This document shows, piece by piece, positions 5,174 through 7,016 of a stretch of DNA of 7,016 nt. The stretch lies in the NCBI GenBank assembly GCA_030618475.1, contig JAUXDG010000145.1:1-7016 (forward strand), read 5' to 3'. The translations under genes and the position numbers were made by a program. Position 1 is the first letter of the stretch. Each line of letters begins with the position of its first letter. The notes below the pieces were generated by a model. It was not told the DNA's origin. It did not search any database and was given only the letters and a program-made list of their open reading frames with translations. This DNA comes from Gammaproteobacteria bacterium (GTDB lineage: Bacteria; Pseudomonadota; Gammaproteobacteria; DSM-19610).

Positions 5174-6113
5174 AGTACTTCAAGGTAACCGAAGGCGATT
5201 CACCGAACGTCTGTCTGTATTCGACCGCGAATTTTCCAAGGTTAGAGAATCCATAGTGGGTAGCGACTTCAGTCACTGTGGTCGAATCCGCGTCTGCTCC
5301 GAGCAGGTCCCGGTAAACGGTATCCAGCCGGCGCGTTTTCAGAAATGCCATCGGGCCGAAACCGTGCCGTTTGGCGAAACCGCGTGACAGGGTGCGAATC
5401 GATACACCCGCGGCAGCCGCCAGATCCGCCTGTGAGACAGGGGCGGTCAGGCTTGCATTGAGGTATTCCTCGGCACGTGCCAGCGCCGCTCTGTTTTCCA
5501 CACGCTCACTGTGCCTGTTGTTATCGCCCCTTGTGCCGCTGGCCATGATAAGCCCGGCTATCAGTGCATCTTCTTTTTCCATGATACTGATGCTTGAATC
5601 CGGACTGGATTCAGTCCGATGCAATTCACACCACAGCATGGCAAGACGCCGGGACAGCAACAGGCCGCTCGGGCTGGATATTGCAATTCTGTTACCGATT
5701 GTCGGGTATAACGGTTCTTCTGCTGCAGTCAGTTTAAGTGCATACTCCCGCAGCGGCGCCAGGAACAGGTTGGCAGCCAGTACGCGAACGCCCTCGCTGG
5801 CTTCGAGTGAGAGTTCCCGGTCAGGTCTCAGAATGTGGATATCGTGCTGGAAGTGAGCCCCCTGGTTGTTCTCGGTGAATGGCCTGCCGAGGGGAAGGCG
5901 CAAAGCAATATAGTTGTGCGGGGGGGCGATGAAAATCTTCATCGTATCAGCCTGAATGCTATAAACTGCGAGCCTGCTTGATTGTCTGGCGCAGACTTTG
6001 GCATGGAATTTTGATGTTTTCACTGGCCGGACATTCAGACTACCGACCATGGGCGCTATGACCGTTTCGAGGCGTTCCGGATCCCTTGTTGAAAACTTGA
6101 AAAAATGTCCCAT
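5172..6113 (-). CDS. AraC-family transcriptional regulator
   Basis: 313 residues, the usual size for a two-domain AraC/XylS activator. The N-terminal ligand domain opens with FSTRDPERLETVIAPMVG, and HNYIALRLPLGRPF continues the beta-barrel; this resembles the AraC-binding-like domain (often annotated AraC_binding_2). The C-terminal half holds two helix-turn-helix units. The first, at about 225-248, is VSQADLAAAAGVSIRTLSRGF; the second, at about 278-302, includes VTEVATHYGFSNLGKFAVEY. The family signature ending FGESPSVTLK is intact. The start at ATG 6113 places the FSTRD motif at residue 7, as expected, although no good ribosome binding site precedes it. The gene is divergent from the Tat-protein gene across 355 bp and convergent to pqi. 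The inducer cannot be predicted; control of the divergent gene is inference from position. Confidence 0.88.
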   Translation of the reverse strand: MGHFFKFSTRDPERLETVIAPMVGSLNVRPVKTSKFHAKVCARQSSRLAVYSIQADTMKIFIAPPHNYIALRLPLGRPFTENNQGAHFQHDIHILRPDRELSLEASEGVRVLAANLFLAPLREYALKLTAAEEPLYPTIGNRIAISSPSGLLLSRRLAMLWCELHRTESSPDSSISIMEKEDALIAGLIMASGTRGDNNRHSERVENRAALARAEEYLNASLTAPVSQADLAAAAGVSIRTLSRGFAKRHGFGPMAFLKTRRLDTVYRDLLGADADSTTVTEVATHYGFSNLGKFAVEYRQTFGESPSVTLKY

Positions 6114-6246
6114 ACTTTTTGCCCGGTTGTGTTATGAATTGTCCCAAATAGGATAGCCGCTGCTTGCCGGGTTTTCCATACTCCGGCTCAGAAGCGCAGC
6201 GTGCAGAAGAGCAGGCCTGCCTGGGCGGACGCGGAATTCGATCCGT

Positions 6247-6260
6247 TTGATCTAAGTCAA
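6247..6260 (+). promoter_or_regulatory. FNR/Anr/Dnr-type binding site
   Basis: TTGATCTAAGTCAA matches the FNR-family consensus TTGAT-N4-ATCAA at nine of the ten fixed positions. Its centre is about 40-41 bp before the start expected from the -10 box at 6282-6287, the class II position at which FNR-family proteins replace the -35 element and activate transcription when oxygen is low or NO is present. CRP would prefer TGTGA, which is absent. Confidence 0.62.
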
Positions 6261-6261
6261 G

Positions 6262-6291
6262 GCGCATATGGTCTACGCGCATATAGTCTAG
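6262..6291 (+). repeat. 15-bp tandem repeat in the promoter core
   Basis: GCGCATATGGTCTAC (6262-6276) is followed directly by GCGCATATAGTCTAG (6277-6291), 13 of 15 identical. The second copy supplies the -10 box TATAGT; the first offers the weaker TATGGT at 6267-6272. The duplication fills the interval between the FNR-type site and the inferred transcription start. Confidence 0.75.
6282..6287 (+). promoter_or_regulatory. -10 box TATAGT
   Basis: Five of six bases match TATAAT, predicting a transcription start near 6294-6295. No good -35 hexamer lies 17 bp upstream, which fits an activator-dependent promoter using the FNR-type site. Confidence 0.55.
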
Positions 6292-6456
6292 AATGTACAT
6301 CACAGTGGTGATAAACGCAGCCTGCTTCAGGGCTTGCTTGATCTCGCCGCCACCACTGCACGCATTGCCGGCATCTATGTGCCGCGTTGGAAGCGAGACG
6401 GGGAGTTGTCGTACAGTCCTTTTGTGCAGCGCAGCTCGTGTTCACCTGCAGTTGAC

Positions 6457-6461
6457 GGAGG
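6457..6461 (+). promoter_or_regulatory. Ribosome binding site of the Tat-protein gene
   Basis: GGAGG lies 7 bp before ATG 6469, a near-ideal site. It fixes the start of a gene whose frame is open to the window edge. Confidence 0.85.
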
Positions 6462-6468
6462 TTGAATC

Positions 6469-7016
6469 ATGGCAACAGACACACCAGACACACCGGAAAC
6501 CAGCGACCCGAAAGATCAGGACCCGAAAGGTCAGGACAGCGGTTCATCGGCCAGCAACCGCGACGACTTGCCTGCCGAGCCCTCACGACGCGCCTTTATG
6601 CAGCGTGTCGCCATTGGCGGTGGCGCTGCACTGTTGGCGGGTGGCGCCACTTACGGGGCGACCCAGGTGGCGCTGCAGGGGCGTCGCGACGACGACGAGT
6701 GGCTGAAAACCGACTCGACCTTCAAACCGATGGACCAGCGGGACGTGATTCTCACCTTCGCCTACAGCAAGAAGCAGAATGAACTGCATCCCGACCGAAG
6801 CACGCAGTACAGCAAGCTCAACGACAAACAGTTCGATTTTCACGATGGCGCGATGCACTTCGAGCACCGGCTGCCCTGGGACAACAACAAGCCCGGCTAC
6901 ACCCAGAAGGATCGCGCCTTGCACCATGCGGCGTGGTATCCGCTCGACGCGTCCGAATCGCATACAATGGCCTATTGTCAGCCCAATACGCGCATGTTGA
7001 GGTGGGATCAATCCGA
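6469..7016 (+). CDS. Tat-exported protein, possible reductive dehalogenase (partial, N-terminus)
   Basis: The frame is open from ATG 6469 off the right edge, 182 residues seen. Residues 1-36 are a polar Asp/Pro-rich leader with short repeats (DTPDTP, DPKDQ then DPKGQ). A twin-arginine signal follows: SRRAFMQ at 39-45, then a glycine and alanine-rich hydrophobic stretch to about 68. The protein is thus folded before export and probably carries a cofactor. The mature part shows FDFHDGAMHFEHRLPWDNNKPGYTQKDRALHHAAWYPLD at about 122-160 in pieces such as KPGYTQKDRALHHAAW. That motif recalls the segment (pGys..D.AL..AaW) that follows the signal in RdhA respiratory reductive dehalogenases. This is by-eye resemblance. 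The two ferredoxin-type 4Fe-4S motifs and the corrinoid region would lie beyond the window, so the function is tentative. No membrane anchor gene (rdhB) is visible upstream. Confidence 0.6.
   Translation, partial: MATDTPDTPETSDPKDQDPKGQDSGSSASNRDDLPAEPSRRAFMQRVAIGGGAALLAGGATYGATQVALQGRRDDDEWLKTDSTFKPMDQRDVILTFAYSKKQNELHPDRSTQYSKLNDKQFDFHDGAMHFEHRLPWDNNKPGYTQKDRALHHAAWYPLDASESHTMAYCQPNTRMLRWDQS
6478..6495 (+). repeat. 9-bp tandem repeat in the signal leader
   Basis: GACACACCA is followed directly by GACACACCG, encoding DTP twice (residues 4-9) in the polar leader before the twin-arginine motif. Confidence 0.7.
6505..6534 (+). repeat. 15-bp in-frame tandem repeat
   Basis: GACCCGAAAGATCAG is followed directly by GACCCGAAAGGTCAG, 14 of 15 identical, encoding DPKDQ then DPKGQ (residues 13-22). 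It lengthens the polar leader without changing frame. Confidence 0.8.

Larger units (their letters stand above)
6114..6468. promoter_or_regulatory. Divergent spacer between AraC and Tat-protein genes
   Basis: These 355 bp carry the promoters of both genes. The plus-strand side has an FNR-type site (6247-6260), a tandem 15-bp duplication (6262-6291) and a -10 box (6282-6287), then a leader of about 175 bp before ATG 6469. On the minus-strand side, TGTCCCA occurs at 6140-6146 and again at 6106-6112 over the AraC-gene start, 34 bp apart, which might be regulator half-sites. No clear -35/-10 pair for the AraC gene is seen. One plus-strand frame stays open at 6292-6465 but has no ATG or GTG start followed by a gene-like context. 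Confidence 0.55.

Noticed and set aside
5163..5387. Small plus-strand gene at the AraC-gene 3-prime end
   Set aside because: Antisense to the conserved second helix-turn-helix region, no ribosome binding site, no protein-like hydrophobic pattern.
6293..6706. 137-codon plus-strand frame overlapping the Tat gene
   Set aside because: Cys/Arg/Thr-rich shadow composition, and the overlapping frame from ATG 6469 has an ideal ribosome site and a twin-arginine signal.

Overview
The window looks like a chromosomal stretch from a free-living gammaproteobacterium. This is inferred from the pqi operon, an AraC-family regulator, a Tat-exported protein behind a probable FNR/Anr-type site, moderate-to-high GC content, and spacer DNA made of REP-like palindromes. 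No rRNA, tRNA or other taxonomic marker is present, so placement below the class is a guess.

Left end, minus strand (1-757): a 176-residue protein with two CBS domains is followed after 2 bp by the start of a membrane protein that runs off the window and resembles an SLC13/DASS-type anion transporter. The pair reads as one transcription unit: a transporter and its probable adenylate-sensing partner. A 142-bp divergent spacer separates it from the next operon.

Centre, plus strand (900-4447): a complete pqi operon for lipid transport between the inner and outer membranes. PqiA, which is one polypeptide of about 417 residues in E. coli, is here two genes that overlap by 11 bp, each with its own four-cysteine zinc ribbon and about four membrane segments. 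Next come pqiB (three MCE domains plus a long C-terminal helix) and pqiC (an outer-membrane lipoprotein). The genes overlap or are closely spaced, and clear Shine-Dalgarno sites precede pqiA2 and pqiB, so they are very probably co-transcribed.

Spacer (4448-5171): 724 bp without a convincing gene but full of inverted repeats. The core is a 176-bp element (4671-4846) with two nested pairs of inverted repeats: an 18-bp outer pair (17/18 identical) and a 23-bp inner pair. Each inner copy is itself a hairpin, and the two differ by a compensatory base-pair change. Further hairpins and a 14-bp tandem repeat surround it. This looks like a REPIN/MITE-type non-autonomous mobile element inside a cluster of degenerate intergenic repeats.

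Right end (5172-7016): an AraC-family regulator on the minus strand is divergent, across a 355-bp spacer, from a plus-strand gene that runs off the end. That gene encodes a twin-arginine exported protein. Its visible post-signal sequence is compatible with a reductive dehalogenase (RdhA-like) N-terminus, but the diagnostic iron-sulfur and cobalamin regions lie outside the window. Upstream is a near-consensus FNR/Anr/Dnr-type site about 41 bp before the inferred transcription start of a good -10 box, the geometry of a class II anaerobically activated promoter. The reading is an oxygen-responsive respiratory or catabolic function with the AraC protein as possible local regulator. This last link is inference.
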